A stretch of DNA of 64,000 nt from Chrysomallon squamiferum (GCA_012295275.1 CM022670.1:21385146-21449145), one strand, 5' to 3'. Counted from the first letter of the stretch, positions 1 to 13,669 are shown. Numbers and translations: made by a program. The notes: generated by a model from the letters alone, not told the origin.

Positions 1-3000
1 AGTAATATCTGACTAACGGACAGAAGGTATTGCTTTTAGTGAGAAATAAAAATATCTGGAGAAGATGTATCCTCGTGATAACCAACAACTGAGAACTGGT
101 GGCCAGAATGGAGATGTCTTGGAAATCAAACAAACTGTTGAGCAAGAGCTTGTAATAAATTCAAATGACGCTGAACTTTTCATACTGATTGGAACAAAGG
201 CTAGATGTTTTCAAAAGTTATATCTGAAAGATATCACAGACCTGAAAGATGTGATCAGGTAAAGTATATATGTATATATATATATATATATGTTTTACTA
301 TCACTTTAAAAATGTTAACTGTTATAACAGTTAGATAACATGAGATGCTTTGTGCATGAATACCTGTTGTTGGTTTTGTTTTGGTTTGCATATCTTGAAA
401 CTAAAGACTAAGGATTCTTAAGTAGCTCAATTGCACTTTGTTTTGTTTTCTATATGTTTCACATAAATCTTTGTATCATTATTATTTATTAGTATTAATA
501 GTATTGTAGTAACATATTTGTTATTGCTGTTATTATTTTTTTTTTATACATTTTACTAGTATAAGTACAATTTCATTGTTTTTAATCATTATTGATTATT
601 GAAGTTATTGTTGTAATTTATTTATTTATATTTTTTTTTTTAACAGAAGAAGCAATGGAGAATATAAAGAAATAAAAGCCAATGATGAAGCATACATTAT
701 CTCAATTTCTGGAGAACAAACAAAAGTCAGATATGTACTTTCAGAGTTGGACAAGTTGGCAAAACAAATCTGGCATGAGACAATAATTTTACATAAAGAT
801 GTAGCAAAACCAAAAGGTTATATATTTTAAATTTTATCTTTGAAAAACTAACTTATTTTAATTATAATAACAAGTGCTTGGAAATGAGTCTTATTTGAGA
901 CTTGGTTATCTTTATTGATAAAATAGACATACTCAGTGAATTTTAATCGAAACGATTTCTAAACGAGATAAATGATTGTAAAGCCATTCATATTTGATGC
1001 ATACAGGCCTTTCATTTACAAGTAAACAAAAAAAATTCCATGAAAGATTGATATTATTTTGTTAACTTATTTGATTAATTACACAAATATGTAAATGGTA
1101 TTTTAGATTTAGAAATTTTGATTAGAGGACTTCAGAGGTCTGATCTAAAGAAGTTTAAGGCTGCATTTGAAGTTCAACATTCCTGTTGTCTTACAATTCA
1201 TCTTCCAAACACATCTAGTTACAAGTCAGTCAGAACAACGTAAGTCTAGTTAATATCTCAGACCTCCTTAACAAATATTTTAATTCTTTATTTTGGAGAG
1301 AATAATAGCATCTGATATATCACTTTAGTTTAATATGCTGTCAATATTATTTGGATTGTTCACATAGAACAAAAGTGAAGAACTATATTAGACGCTCAGT
1401 TTCATGGGAAACAGGAATCTGTTGAGGCAGAATCTTCATATATTTATTATTTTTACTTTTCTTCCTACATACAGAAGTGTTTAATATAATATATATATTT
1501 TGGGGATTTTCAATAGTAATTTCATGGTGTTTCCTGAAGAAGAAGGCTTAGCAAGTGGAGATAACACATCTATTCAGATTGGGTCAACAACAATACAAGT
1601 ACTTCAAGGAGATATCACTAAACATAAGGTACAGATTCTGTTTTTTTTGTATTAATTTAATGTATACATTTAAAATCTCTAATCATTTACTCAAATTATT
1701 CTTTTTATTATTATTATTTATTTGCTCCTCAATAATTTATTCATTTGCTAAGTTTATTACATCAGGTTACCATGTATTCATTTATTCCCAGTTACTGGTT
1801 TTAGTATAGATGGTATTTTTTTAATTAGTTTATTTTTAGTGAATATTCTTATTTATAGAGAATAACCTGAATGGAATGTAAACACATGGGAATTAAAGAT
1901 TTTCTAAATTATTTTCAGGCTTCAGTTCTGGTGAAAGTCATCACTGAGGATCATGATTTCAGACTGACTGGAACAAAGGCTAGATGTTTTCAGCAGTTAT
2001 ATCTGAAAGACATCACAGACTTGAAAGATGTGATGAGGTAAATTGTATATATATGTTATCACATTAAAATGTTTAACTGTTATAACAGTTAGATAACATG
2101 AGATAATTTGTGCATGAATATCTGTTGTTGGTTTAGTTTTCTTTGCATAACATGAAAAAGTCTAAAAGATTCTCAAGTAGCTCAGTTCCACTTTGCTTTT
2201 TGTCTTATTTTATATGTTTTTCAAGCCTTGTTATATGTTTGAAGCCTCAATTCGATTCAGATAAATCTTAATATTATTATTATTTATTAGTATTAATAGC
2301 GTTGTAGTAACATATTTATTATTGTTGTCATTTACTTTTTTCTATACATATTACCAGAATGAGTACTATTTAATTGTTATTGATCATTATTGTTTATTGA
2401 ATTTATTATTGATATTTATTTATTTATTTTATTTTATTTTTTTTAACAGAAGAAGCAGTGGAGAATATAAAGAAATAAAGGCCAGTGATGAAGCATACAT
2501 TATCTCAGTTTCTGGAGAACAAACAAAAGTCAGATATGTACTTTCAGAGTTGGACAAGTTGGCAAGAAAAATCTGGCATGAGACAATAATATTACATAAA
2601 GATGTAGCAAAACCAAAAGGTTATATATTTTAAATTTTATCTTTGAAAAACTAAATTATTTTAATTATAATAACAAGTGCTTGGAAATGAGTCTTATTTG
2701 AGACTTGGTTATCTAAATGGATAAAATAGACATACTCAGTTGAAAGCAGGCAAAATATTTTCTATCAAATTGATTGCTAATGGAAATGGGTACATAAATG
2801 ATTGTAAAGCCATTCATATTTGATGCATACAGGCATTTCATTTATATTTTTAAAAAAATAATTCCATTATAGATTAATATTAATTTGTTAACTAATTTGG
2901 TTAATTAAACAAATATGTAAATGGTATTTTAGATTTAGAAATTTTGATTGGAGGACTTCAGAGGTCTGATCTAAAGAAGTTTCAGGCTACATTTGAAGTT

Positions 3001-4722
3001 CAACATTCCTGTTTTCTGACAATTCATCTTCCAAACACATCTAGTTACAAGTCAGTCAGAACAACGTAAGTCTTCTTAATATTATCACAGACCATCATAA
3101 CAAATATTTTAATTTTTTATTTTGCAAAAGAAAATAATACCAGCTGATATCTCACTTTGGTTTAATATGCTGTCAATGTTTGGATTATTCACACAGAACA
3201 ACAGTGAAGACCCTCAGTTTAATGGGAAACAGGAGTCTGTTGATGTTGAATCACAAATGTTTTAAAAAGATAATTTTTTAATGTTATAATAAACATTAAA
3301 TTTAATATTTATAACTGAGGAAATTTTAATTTATCCATCATTTTAGGTTCCTTAATTGAGTCTATATTTTAATTTTATTCATATTAAAATGCAACTGCTG
3401 CAGTAAGAAATAACATTGCAAATTTTGTTTGGTTTAAATACTGTTCTAAAATAGCATTTATTACTATTCTTTCTTAGTCTTTTGTCTCTCTTCTTTTTAC
3501 TGTGTTTCATATTTTTATTTCAATGTACAGGCCCCCTTTAGATTCTCTTCGTTCACCATCCATGCCAGTTTTTCCAAGACAGGATGAACCAGAAGTAGTT
3601 AAAATATTCCCAGAAAGACATCGAGAACAAAAGATTTTAACATCAAAAGAGGCACCAAGTAGGTTTTTTCAGGAAAGAGAACCTCCAAGACGCATTTTAA
3701 ACAACATAACTGTGTCCCAGACAAACTGCAAAATTATGATACACACATCAGACATCACCAAGCAGAAGGTAATAGTTAACAAGTTTTCAGAAATGAGTAT
3801 GTTGTAATGTTCACTAAAATAGACCTGTTGCATGTACATTACCTGAATAATGTGGCTTTATTGATACTTCTTACATTTACTGCTTAAGGTTCTAGCTTAA
3901 ATATGTCTTTGTACTAAATTTCATATGATTGATATCCATCTAATATTTTGAAGTAATAGATTTAAACATCTTAAGATAAATTAATATTTTTTTAAGACCA
4001 AAATTCCAACAAAATATTATTACTGATTTTAACTTTTAATTTTCTTGTTGTGTTCTTTTATACTAAATTTGAAATAGTAGCTGCTCTTTCAGAATTGTAT
4101 CATACTAAATTTCAAAGCACATACGGTTCTGTATATAAATTTCTTTATTTTTCTGGTTGTGACAGTGAAAATACCAAGGATTGCCCACTTTCAACACCAA
4201 ATTCACAATGATAGAAATACACTCTAAAACCTTTAGTTGTCTAAGTAACTGGTATTTGTTGATTATGAAAACACTAATATATTAAACTTAAATCATATAT
4301 ATTCAATGTTAAATTAAAGTTTAAAGTTTTACTACTCAGAATTTTGTTGAAGATACAACACAAAGAGAATTGTGGATTATAACACGTTAGATATATATAG
4401 ATATATCAACTTTTTTCTTTTAATTTTTAAAACAAAATTTTAGATGGATATTTTGGTCAATGTTGTAAGTTCTTCACAAAATATCAAGAGCACCAGAATT
4501 AGCCAAGCATTTGAAAAAAGAGGTGGTCCAGCATTTGTTCAGGTAAATCATATTTCTGCATAACAAACACATTTTGCATTGTAATTTTAAATAACCTCTT
4601 AATGTATCTTTTATTAACCTAGTGATTCTGATTCAAATAGACTAATCTTTCACATGTTGGTGAATCTGACTATTTGATGTTATCACTGGGTATTTTTATA
4701 ATTTTATCCCTTTTTCTTGTTC

Positions 4723-4761
<39 letters not shown>

Positions 4762-4762
4762 C

Positions 4763-4799
<37 letters not shown>

Positions 4800-7493
4800 T
4801 TTTATCATTTTAAACTCTGGCTCCCCCCCCCAAATAAATAATAATATTAATAATAATAATAATAATAATAATATAAGCCACCAAACTCTGAATATGTATT
4901 TCACTCATAATTTTAGGGATATGAAGGTGCAAAAGCCATGTCAGTTGGAAGTGTCATTGCATCATCACCTGCTGGCAATTTGAACTGTTCTCAAGTTCTC
5001 ACCATAGTTTTAAATCCATGTGATCCAGCCAATCAGGATGCCTCAAAAATGGTAATGTTATTGTGATGAATGTTTCTGATTAATGAGTGCATTTTCAGGT
5101 GATTTCACATTCTTCATAATCATCAACTCAAACTGACTATGTTATGTCAACAATTGTTTATTGGTGTTTTTCCATTAATTTCTTATCTTTCTTTTTTTTT
5201 TTCATAATCAACAAAAAGTAATTACTTAGAGAACCAAATGTTTTAGAGTGTATTGCTATTTTCCTTATCAGAATTATTGCTGTTATTGCTACTGGTTCAC
5301 ACATACACACATAGATACATATATATATAAAAAAACAAACAAAAAAAACTCAGTAAAATAATAATTTGGAAGTGTAAAGAAGTTTATTAGACCATTTAGT
5401 TGTGATACTAAATGTTGTTGTTGTTATCATAAAGATTTTTATAGCTCTTGTTTAAAAATTATTTTTATTATTATTTTTTTTTCATTGTTCATTAATAAGT
5501 GTTACTTATAATTATATGTTTATTTTATTCATAATAAAACTATTTTACTCATTTACAGCAATTGAAGAAAGCCATAAACGACTGTTTTGCTTTGGCTGAC
5601 ACAGCTAAAGCAACATCCATTGCTTTTCCGCCTGTGGGGTGTGGTGTTCTGTTCAAATATCCTCCAAAGTTTGTTGCAGCATCATTCATATCAGCAGCTA
5701 AAAATGCTGCAAAGAAAGGAATTCTACAGGTAGATTTACAATTTAAAGTTGTCTGACACCAGTCCATATTTATCTCTTTACTGGTAACATTGAGCTTCAG
5801 AAATATTTTGGCTTGTTTACATGTTGTCATTTGTGATTGGCGTGTATTAAACCAGTGAAATTGTGTGTTGTTTCTGGTGTCATTTCCAAGCATGAGATTC
5901 TTAAGAATAATGAGCCTTTTGTTATGAGAAACAGAGCCAGAAATGGCCATACATTACAGCTTGAAAAAGAGAAGATTTCTATGCTAATAGTAATGGATCT
6001 GCTTAAAAGTCAGTGGTCAATATGACATCAAGTTGTATATTCAGACAGCCAAACATGGCAACAATGGGCAAAAGAAAGCATATAACCATTGATCCTAAAC
6101 TATTGTTTTCACATTTTCTTTAAATGCAGAAACTAATGAAATGTGGCTGAAAATGTTTTAAAAGATATCTTCATGTGTCTGTGTATGTACTAATATATAC
6201 ACAATCCTCAGTATATTACTTTTCTGAATATCTTGACTTCTTTGGTTATCAGTGTTTTTTTTGTTCTTTTTTAGGATATTGGTTTTTTTATCATGGACAA
6301 ACAGGTCTATAATATTTTTTTGGATGAAATCAATCCACACAAAACATATGGAGGTGATGTTTCTTAAACAGTTTCAAACTTAAAATATAAAGTTTAATGA
6401 CATACAGATACAGAATGATAACTGATACCCAAACAGATGCATAGTTGGTAATAAAATTGAATTGTACTAATATACTATCTGTATTTGTACTTTTAAAGTA
6501 TTTCATTATAAAAAAAAAAATCAGCATGTTAAAAAACATAAAATCTAATGTATAAGCTGAATGATGGTTATAGCCTAAAATGTTTCATACACATTCAAGT
6601 TTGTAAAATTATAGGTAACTTACAACACTTCTTTATTATTAATATGTGACTTTAAAATAAAATAGTTATTATGATGGATAGAGATTCATTTTGTTCAAAG
6701 AAATGAAAAAAAAAAGGAGATAAAAAGAAAAGAAAACAGAAAAGAAACTCCAAATTTGATATCTGAGTAAATCATTTTAAAACTGCCCTATGTTTAGTGC
6801 ATTATGATGACATCATACAAAAAGGAGAAATATTAACCTCCGTGCATAATCACAGACTTATTTTACTGTTATTCATTATTATTAGCAAACATTGTTTGAT
6901 GGTAAATAATCACTTAGAAGTATGTGTTTAAGCCATTTATTGATATACATTTTAAGACATTTATAACAAAACTGTTTTTTTTTTTTTTTTTTTTTTTTTC
7001 CAGGCCCACATCCACATGTTTCAGCCCAGTGAGTTTGTTTTATCTTTAATTTTTTTTATTAGTGGTGAACAAAGTAAAATACACACAAAGTGAAGTACCA
7101 TCATTTGAAATTCCTTCATAGGAAATTATTTATTTATTTTTTATAACTCTAAAATAAACCTTTTTTTTAAATGTTTTAAACTATCTTCATCTATTCATTT
7201 TGTTTACTTCTCTTGCTAAATACAGAAGTATTTAAAACGGAAAAATTAAATATGTATATTGCTTGGATTTTAAATAGTAATTTCATGTTTCCTGAACAAG
7301 AAGGCTTAGCAAGTGGAGATAACACATCTATTCAGATTGGGTCAGCAACAATACAAGTACTACAAGGAGATATCACTAAACATAAGGTACAGATACTGTT
7401 TTTTTTTTTTTTTTTAAATAATATATTTGATATGCAATTCAATATTTATATATAACTATATAATGTCCAATCATTTACTCAAATTATTATTAT

Positions 7494-7526
<33 letters not shown>

Positions 7527-10500
7527 CTACTCAATAATTTATTCATCTGCTAATTTTATTACATCAAGGTAACATTTATTCATTTATTCCAGTTACTGGT
7601 TTCACTATAGATAGTATTCTTTTAATTATTTTATTTTTAGTGAATAATTTTATTAATTATCATGAGTAACTTGTGTGGAATGTAAAGACATCAGAATTAA
7701 AGATTTTCTAAATTATTTTCAGGCTTCAGTTCTGGTGAATGTCATCACTGAGGATCATGATCTTAGGAAAACAGCTGTCTCACAAGCATTTCTTCGTTCT
7801 GGTGGAGCTTCTCTTAACCAAGTATGTTTGTTCATCTGGCTAAGTGCCAGTCAGCAGTACAGAGTTCAGTGGTTGAAAAGTTTGCTAGATCTAAGAAGAG
7901 TAACAGGAATTTTTCATTCCATTCCCCATAAAGAATTTGTCATAGACTGATATACATATTTTTCTGTCAGATACGGCCAAACAATCACACAGTTAGTAAG
8001 TCAGCTGCTGTTATTCCACCTTTGTCACTCAGCAGCAGGTGATGTTTTTATATGCTGTTTCCTATAAAGTGCATATACTATATGCTGATAAACAAGTCAC
8101 AAAGCATTGGCTGGAATGAAAATTGCTTAAAGGTTCCCTGAGGAGGGTTGATCATGCAAACAGGCTTTCTTCCATATTATGGAAATACAGCAGTTTCTAT
8201 TGTAATATTCAAGTGAAGGAAACGGACTGCTAATAATTAATAAACTCAAAAATAAATTTTATTATTAATTGATACTCTTGATTCTTTATATCTCACTGCC
8301 AAATAAACCACTGACTTGAATACGTTTATAGATTGGTCAGTAAAACAGCATGTAAGTTATCCTGTTCACACAGATTTAACCAATTATGGTAGACAATTAA
8401 TATTTGGTATCTGACTGTGCTATAAAACATATTTTTATAGAAATGTAATTCTTGTTTAGAGTCTATAATTACAATACTATTTATCACTTGTACTTTTCCT
8501 GATTTTCTTTTCCTTTTTTTTTAACATTTATTTCAGGACTTTCAACAAGTTACATCATCTGGTGAAATAAAAAGGATCTACATTACTAAAGGTTATGATC
8601 TGAACTGTGATTATGTTTTCCATGTCGTAGTAAAGAAATTTGACAATTCAAATGCAGAATCATCAAGACAGGTGGGTCTGTTTAAGAAAAAGAAGTCTTA
8701 AAATCATGAAATTTTTATCAGAAAAGAAAAACTTGGTGTAACAACATTATTGTTTTAAATACAATTTTATCTTCTTTTTGATTTTTCTTTACCTTCTGCA
8801 GCTACTTCTGCAATTATTAATTTATATTTCTGGCAGGAATTAATAGCTACTGTTGAAGACTGCTTCAAAGTCGCACAGACGTACAACACCAAATCTATTG
8901 CCCTTCCAGCCATAGGAACCGGTGTTTTGTTTAAATTTTCCCCTTCATTTGTGGCAACGTGTCTTGTATCAGCTGCCAAAGATGCAGCTCAGAATTCCAC
9001 CAGTTTAAAGGTATCACCATGTTTAGAAAGGATTTTTTTTTTACAATATCTGGCAAGTATGTAAAGAAAATGTAGCTGTATTAATATGTATGTACATATG
9101 AATTGTAATTCTATTATAAATAAATAAATAATATTGCTAATAAAATAAAAATAAATGAATGAATGAATTATTCTGAGAATCAAATTCAGGGCCAAAAAAC
9201 AAATAATAAAATTAATTAAATGAGATCCATATTTCTTCCCTTTTTATTAATTATTCTTATTTAGAAATTCAATGCTCCTTTATTAAAAGAAGTCTACTTG
9301 GATTTCAGAATATATCTTTTGTGATTTATGATCAAGATATCTACTTCACTGTTGTGAAAGAACTGACATCAGCCTCACCAGGAACAACAGACGTCTACAG
9401 TAAATTCACAGCAAGTCTGAAAAGTATATTTTAATATAACTAATTACACATATTGTCAACCCATGGTAACCTACATTTAGAAAGTGACTTTTGATGTTTC
9501 AAATTACAATTATATACAAGCAAAAAGTAGATCAAACAAACAAACATATCAATATTATGAATACTAATTTAAATTCATTTTTTTAATATTTATATTTATT
9601 ATTATTATTATTTATTTGGATTTTTGGTTATCTGCATTTGTTTGAAGCAAAACTATTTCAAGTATATAACTTCCTTTTATTCTTTTTCAAGTTAGTGAAT
9701 GCTAAATAAAAACATAACTATAACAGACAAAATAATAACAATTAATTAATTAATAACTTCTCATGCAACAAATATGGATGAAAGATCTTTAAATTACAAT
9801 TCTATTTTAAATTATTTTTCACGCAGAATGCACTCCATCAGAACGAGCTCAGACATCAAAAATTACCATTGAAGCAAAGACACAAGATACATGCATGAGT
9901 GCAAAGAAAGCTCTGATTAAAGATTTGCAGTCATCTTTCTTGCACACAGAGTTTGTTGAAAATGATGGCATCACAAAACTTCCTTCAAGCAGATGTTCAG
10001 AGCTAGCCAAAATGGCAGATGAAAATGGAGTGTATATTAAATTTCCAAATGCAGGTCAGTCACTTATGAATCCTATTTAAAAGCTGATATCTTTATTTTT
10101 GAACAAAATAAAAAAATTTCTATCTTTCACAAAAGTTTTAAAATTTATTTTTCTCGATATTTACTGGAGTTTTTTGTAACCTGTTTGATAGAAAAAAAAT
10201 GTGTCAGAAAGATATATATTTTTATAGTTATTTTTACATGATTCTTATAATTTATTATCATATCAGTTATTTTTGTTTTCCATTTTTGTTAAAAGATAAA
10301 CATTGTATTGAATATTATACAATTTATTTTTTTTAATTATTATTTTATAGAAATTTGTTAAATGTGTTAGGCTTGTCTGAAAAATGTTTGAATTAAGTTA
10401 CAGTAATACATTTTTAATTATTTATTGGTAGGAATATATTGTTTTAGTTTACAGATTTCAGTCTAAGACATAATCATTATTAAATGTCATTTCCTTAAAG

Positions 10501-11572
10501 AAACAGTATTATTTATTTTTGTTTTATTTCACGTTCTTATATATATACATATACATACATATTTGTGTGTGTTTTTGTGTTTATATAAATATACTTTTAC
10601 ACACAGAGATAGATGGATAGTCACATGAATAATGTATGATGTTATTTATTATCATTACAGGAAGCTTTAAACCTCACAAGAAGAATCAGTTAAAATTGAA
10701 AGGAGAAAAGAATGCTGTGACTGCTATCAAAATAAGAGTTCAAGAGATACTGCTGAATGAAATGTCAAAAGAAAGAAAAGAAAACACAGAAAAATATGTA
10801 AAGCCTGGTACAAATGAATTTATCAAAATGATGGCAACAACTTCAGATCATAACACTCCAAAATACTGGACATATTTTACACCAGACACCAAGGTTTCAA
10901 AACTTCTAATTTCTACAATTGGTACAACAAAGAAAGATTGGAGTCTGCAAGACATTCCTGCAAAAGACGACATCTACAAAGCTGTCAGTGATTTGGTTGT
11001 TAAAACATGGAAACAAAATCTGGTTGGTCAAGGAAAAGATGCACTGAATTTGACAACTGGACATAAACTTAAAATTGTAAAAATCCAGAGACTAGAAAAT
11101 ATTGAACTTTTTAGACGCTACTGTCAAAATAGGGCAAGATTGTTTGTGAAAGCTGCAAAAAAACCAATCACACCTATCAGAAATCTTCCTGGTTCAAAAG
11201 GTGAGGTGGAAACAACAGCTGCTGTAGCACCTAGTTTAACACAAGATATCTATGTGAATGAGATTAACGAACATTATTTATTTCATGGAACAAAGATGGA
11301 CACAATCGAAGTGGTTTGTGGAAATGGGCTTGATAGTCGAGTTTCAAACACTATGGCAATGTTTGGTCCTGGTATTTATGCAGCAGAGAGTTCCACAAAG
11401 GCTGATCAGTATGCAGGTCAGATAAACATAAAATAATACATAAATAAATAAGAGACTTAATAAAACAAAAATTTCTTAATAATCAAATTGTATCATACCC
11501 TATATTAAAAGGAAAATATTTTTTATATGTAAAATCAAAACAACAATAGCAGTAGCAACAACAACAATAAAA

Positions 11573-11613
<41 letters not shown>

Positions 11614-12644
11614 ATAATAATAATAATAATAATAATTTTTTCAAAAACTAAATATAGATATTTTTGGAATTATCCTTTTCTTTTATTTTATTTTTATTTT
11701 TATTTTTACTTAACATGTTACCTAAAGAAGCAAAAAATATTAATATAAAAAAACAATAAAAAAACAACAACAAACATGTATCTGTGTAGTTCCTCAAATT
11801 AGAATTTAGTTTTAGATGAACATTTCAGATGTTAACAGGTATGAAATGTCAGTCATGTTTCACAAAATAAAGCGACTGGTATGCAATTCTAAAAGATATA
11901 CCATTATTTTAGTTCCCATATTTTAAGCATTTTTAAATTGTGAACATTGCTCTTAATAATCATGAACATCATGTCACTGTTTTACAGGGTTTCAATTTTG
12001 TAGGTCTTTACTCAGGATAACTGAACCATCATACTTCATACCATCTCAACAATAATAACAATAATAATAATAATAATACATTTTTTAAAAGGTAAATATA
12101 GATATTTTTGGAATTATCCTTTTCTTTTCTATTCCTTTTTTTTTTCTTCTTTTTATTCCCCCCAACATGTCAACTTAACAAGCAAAAAAAAAAAAAATAA
12201 ATAAAAAACTCTGAAAGCTATAGCATTATTTTAAGCAGTTTTAAATTCTGAACATTGCTATTAATAATCATGAACATCATGTCACTGTTTTACTCAGGAT
12301 AACTGAAACATCATACTTCTTAGCATCTCAACACCTCTGAGCTGTATTCTGCTATTCTGTTTTTTACAGATGACAAGTATAACCGACAACCTAATGGAAC
12401 TAACCTGTGCATGATTCTCCTAAGAATGGCCCTTGGAGAACCATTTTTGACCAATAACAAAAATTCACCCAAGTATCGTCTGCCACCATGTAAAGGAAGT
12501 GGATGTCACACAGATGGCTGCACAACTCATACAGAGACATTTGATTCAGTTATAGGACATGGATCATGGCTTTTCAGAGAATTTGTTGTTTATGAACGAG
12601 ACTTAGTGTACCCTGAATATTTTATCATATATCAACGTGTTTAG
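1..12644 (+). CDS. macro-domain PARP (PARP14-like), copy A, mosaic 5' part
   Basis: Likely mono/poly-ADP-ribosyltransferase of the macro-PARP group. Exons (coding from the ATG at 65): 65-258, 647-816, 1107-1239, 1517-1628, 1919-2037, 2450-2619, 2933-3065, 3531-3768, 4444-4542, 4917-5051, 5559-5729, 6275-6353, 7004-7028, 7278-7386, 7723-7821, 8537-8671, 8837-9010, 9309-9423, 9827-10054, 10661-11416, 12370-12644. Joined they give 3,669 nt with no internal stop (1,222 aa). The order is: KH-like block; a half macro-2; the KH-like block again; macro 1 (about aa 400-585); macro 2 (about 593-790); a KH-like segment; PARP catalytic domain (about 930-1222). Triad: His in FHGT (11284-11286), Tyr in GPGIYAAES (11377-11379), Glu in REFVVY (12579-12581). 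The first exon has an in-frame TAA at 47-49 and lacks 18 nt that copy B has, so the gene either starts at 65 or is a 5'-damaged fusion. Family and domains are secure; the expression and true start are not. Confidence 0.85.
1919..2037 (+). other. chimeric exon: macro-2 exon 14 start fused to KH-like exon 4 end
   Basis: The first about 42 nt match the start of exon 14 (encoding ASVLV.VITEDHD, as at 7723 and 33319). The rest matches the 3' end of exon 4 (encoding RLTGTKARCFQ, as at 26749-26816). The switch is near 1960, within the shared bases around gatttcag. The acceptor is inherited from exon 14 and the donor from exon 4. Exon length is 119 nt, which leaves two bases over, exactly the phase needed for the next exon at 2450. 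The parent exons are both still present in copy B. Confidence 0.85.
4719..4798. repeat. (AT)n tract, duplicated with its leader
   Basis: The unit tgttcttttaata plus (TA)n occurs twice in tandem in intron 8 of copy A (from about 4719 and about 4758). The same intron of copy B lacks it. Confidence 0.85.
7497..7526. repeat. (AGT)n microsatellite in copy A intron 13
   Basis: About ten agt units in an intron. No counterpart appears at the equivalent place in copy B, where an (ATT)n tract occurs instead (33204-33221). Confidence 0.9.
11620..12345 (+). repeat. tandem duplication inside intron 19 of copy A
   Basis: About 11632-12049 and 12075-12340 are related direct copies. Both hold the blocks aaatatagatatttttggaa, aatcatgaacatcatgtcac and ttactcaggataactgaa in the same order. 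The second copy is shorter. The matching intron of copy B (36983-37465) holds one copy. The repeat is flanked by (ACT)n(AAT)n at 11575-11635 and AAT tracts at 12050-12078. It is intronic, so no coding effect is expected. Confidence 0.75.
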
Positions 12645-12670
12645 GTCATTTACACAAGACAAAACATTTC

Positions 12671-13110
12671 TGCTCATCTAGATATGATTTCATGCATGAG
12701 ATTTAAGATATAATAACTTTTGTAAAATTTACACCTAAAATTTTATTCTGCAATATTACTTTCATAATATGTCATCTCTAAAAAGAAAATGTTAAAATAT
12801 TACTTTTATGCACACAAAAATTCAGTGTGCATATTACTTGTATGTACAAAAAACGTTACTTTCTGCCCAGTTTACACCACATATACGATTTCTACTCATC
12901 TAGATATGATTTCAAGCATGAGATTTAAGATATAATAACTTTTATACATAAAAACGTAAATTTAAAACCTAAAATATTATTGTGCAATATTACTTTCATA
13001 AGATATCATCTCTACAAAGAAAATGTTTAATATTACTTTAATGCATACAAAAAATGGATGTGTATGTACAAAAAATGTTACTTTCTGCCCAGTTTACAGC
13101 GCATATACAG
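12671..13110 (+). repeat. two-unit tandem repeat in the 3' UTR/flank of copy A
   Basis: Two direct units of about 220 bp, 12671-12890 and 12891-13110. Each starts with a variant of ctcatctagatatgatttca and ends with a variant of ttactttctgcccagtttac. Copy B has one corresponding unit, about 37765-37990, so the duplication is specific to A. It lies directly after the stop codon at 12644 and is probably in the 3' UTR. Confidence 0.8.
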
Positions 13111-13559
13111 TTTTATACAATGTACAGAAGATTTTTTTGCTATACATGTTACTGTAGAGAAGACTGTTCTTATAGTTTAGAAATCTGCTTGTTGTAAGGA
13201 CTAAACAGAGATATTTTTAATAGTAAATTAATATATGTTATGATCCTCGATGTATTTGTTTTTAAAGATGTGTGTGTCTGTTTACAGAAGACAGACACAG
13301 ATATACGTTCGAACATGTTATGCATTTATACAAATTTGTGAAATGTCCTTTATTTTTTTAATACGTTTTGTAAGATGAATATTATTGCTTACCAGCTGTT
13401 GTTAGGATTTATTATTTTGTATTTACCATTGCAATATGTTTCTAAAGTTTTGTTTCATGTTTTTAAATTGTTAAAAATTTATATATCTTTTTTTTCTAAA
13501 AGATGGTTCTTGATAATATATATTTGTTCTATATGATAAAGGATAATATTTAAACTATT

Positions 13560-13607
13560 TTAATTTCTGACTCTCTTTCTATGTTGTTGTTGTTGTTGTT
13601 ATTATTG

Positions 13608-13669
<62 letters not shown>

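Noticed and set aside
1555-1809. 84-codon frame overlapping exon 13 of copy A module 1
   Set aside because: It reads exon 13 in the wrong frame and then runs into the intron. The phase-consistent frame gives the GDITKHK macro motif.
5549-5950. Minus-strand 133-codon frame opposite copy A exon 10
   Set aside because: A shadow of the macro-1 exon; the same antisense frame appears opposite copy B exon 10 only because the exon is conserved.
7822-8536. Intron 14 as an extra coding exon (frame continues past the donor in A and B)
   Set aside because: The continuation is open for only a short distance, differs between copies, and the GTATGT donor joins in phase to an exon completing macro 2.
10636-10660. 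Upstream start codons before exon 19 of copies A and B
   Set aside because: They lie in the intron just before a clear AG acceptor; the spliced frame enters from exon 18 in phase.
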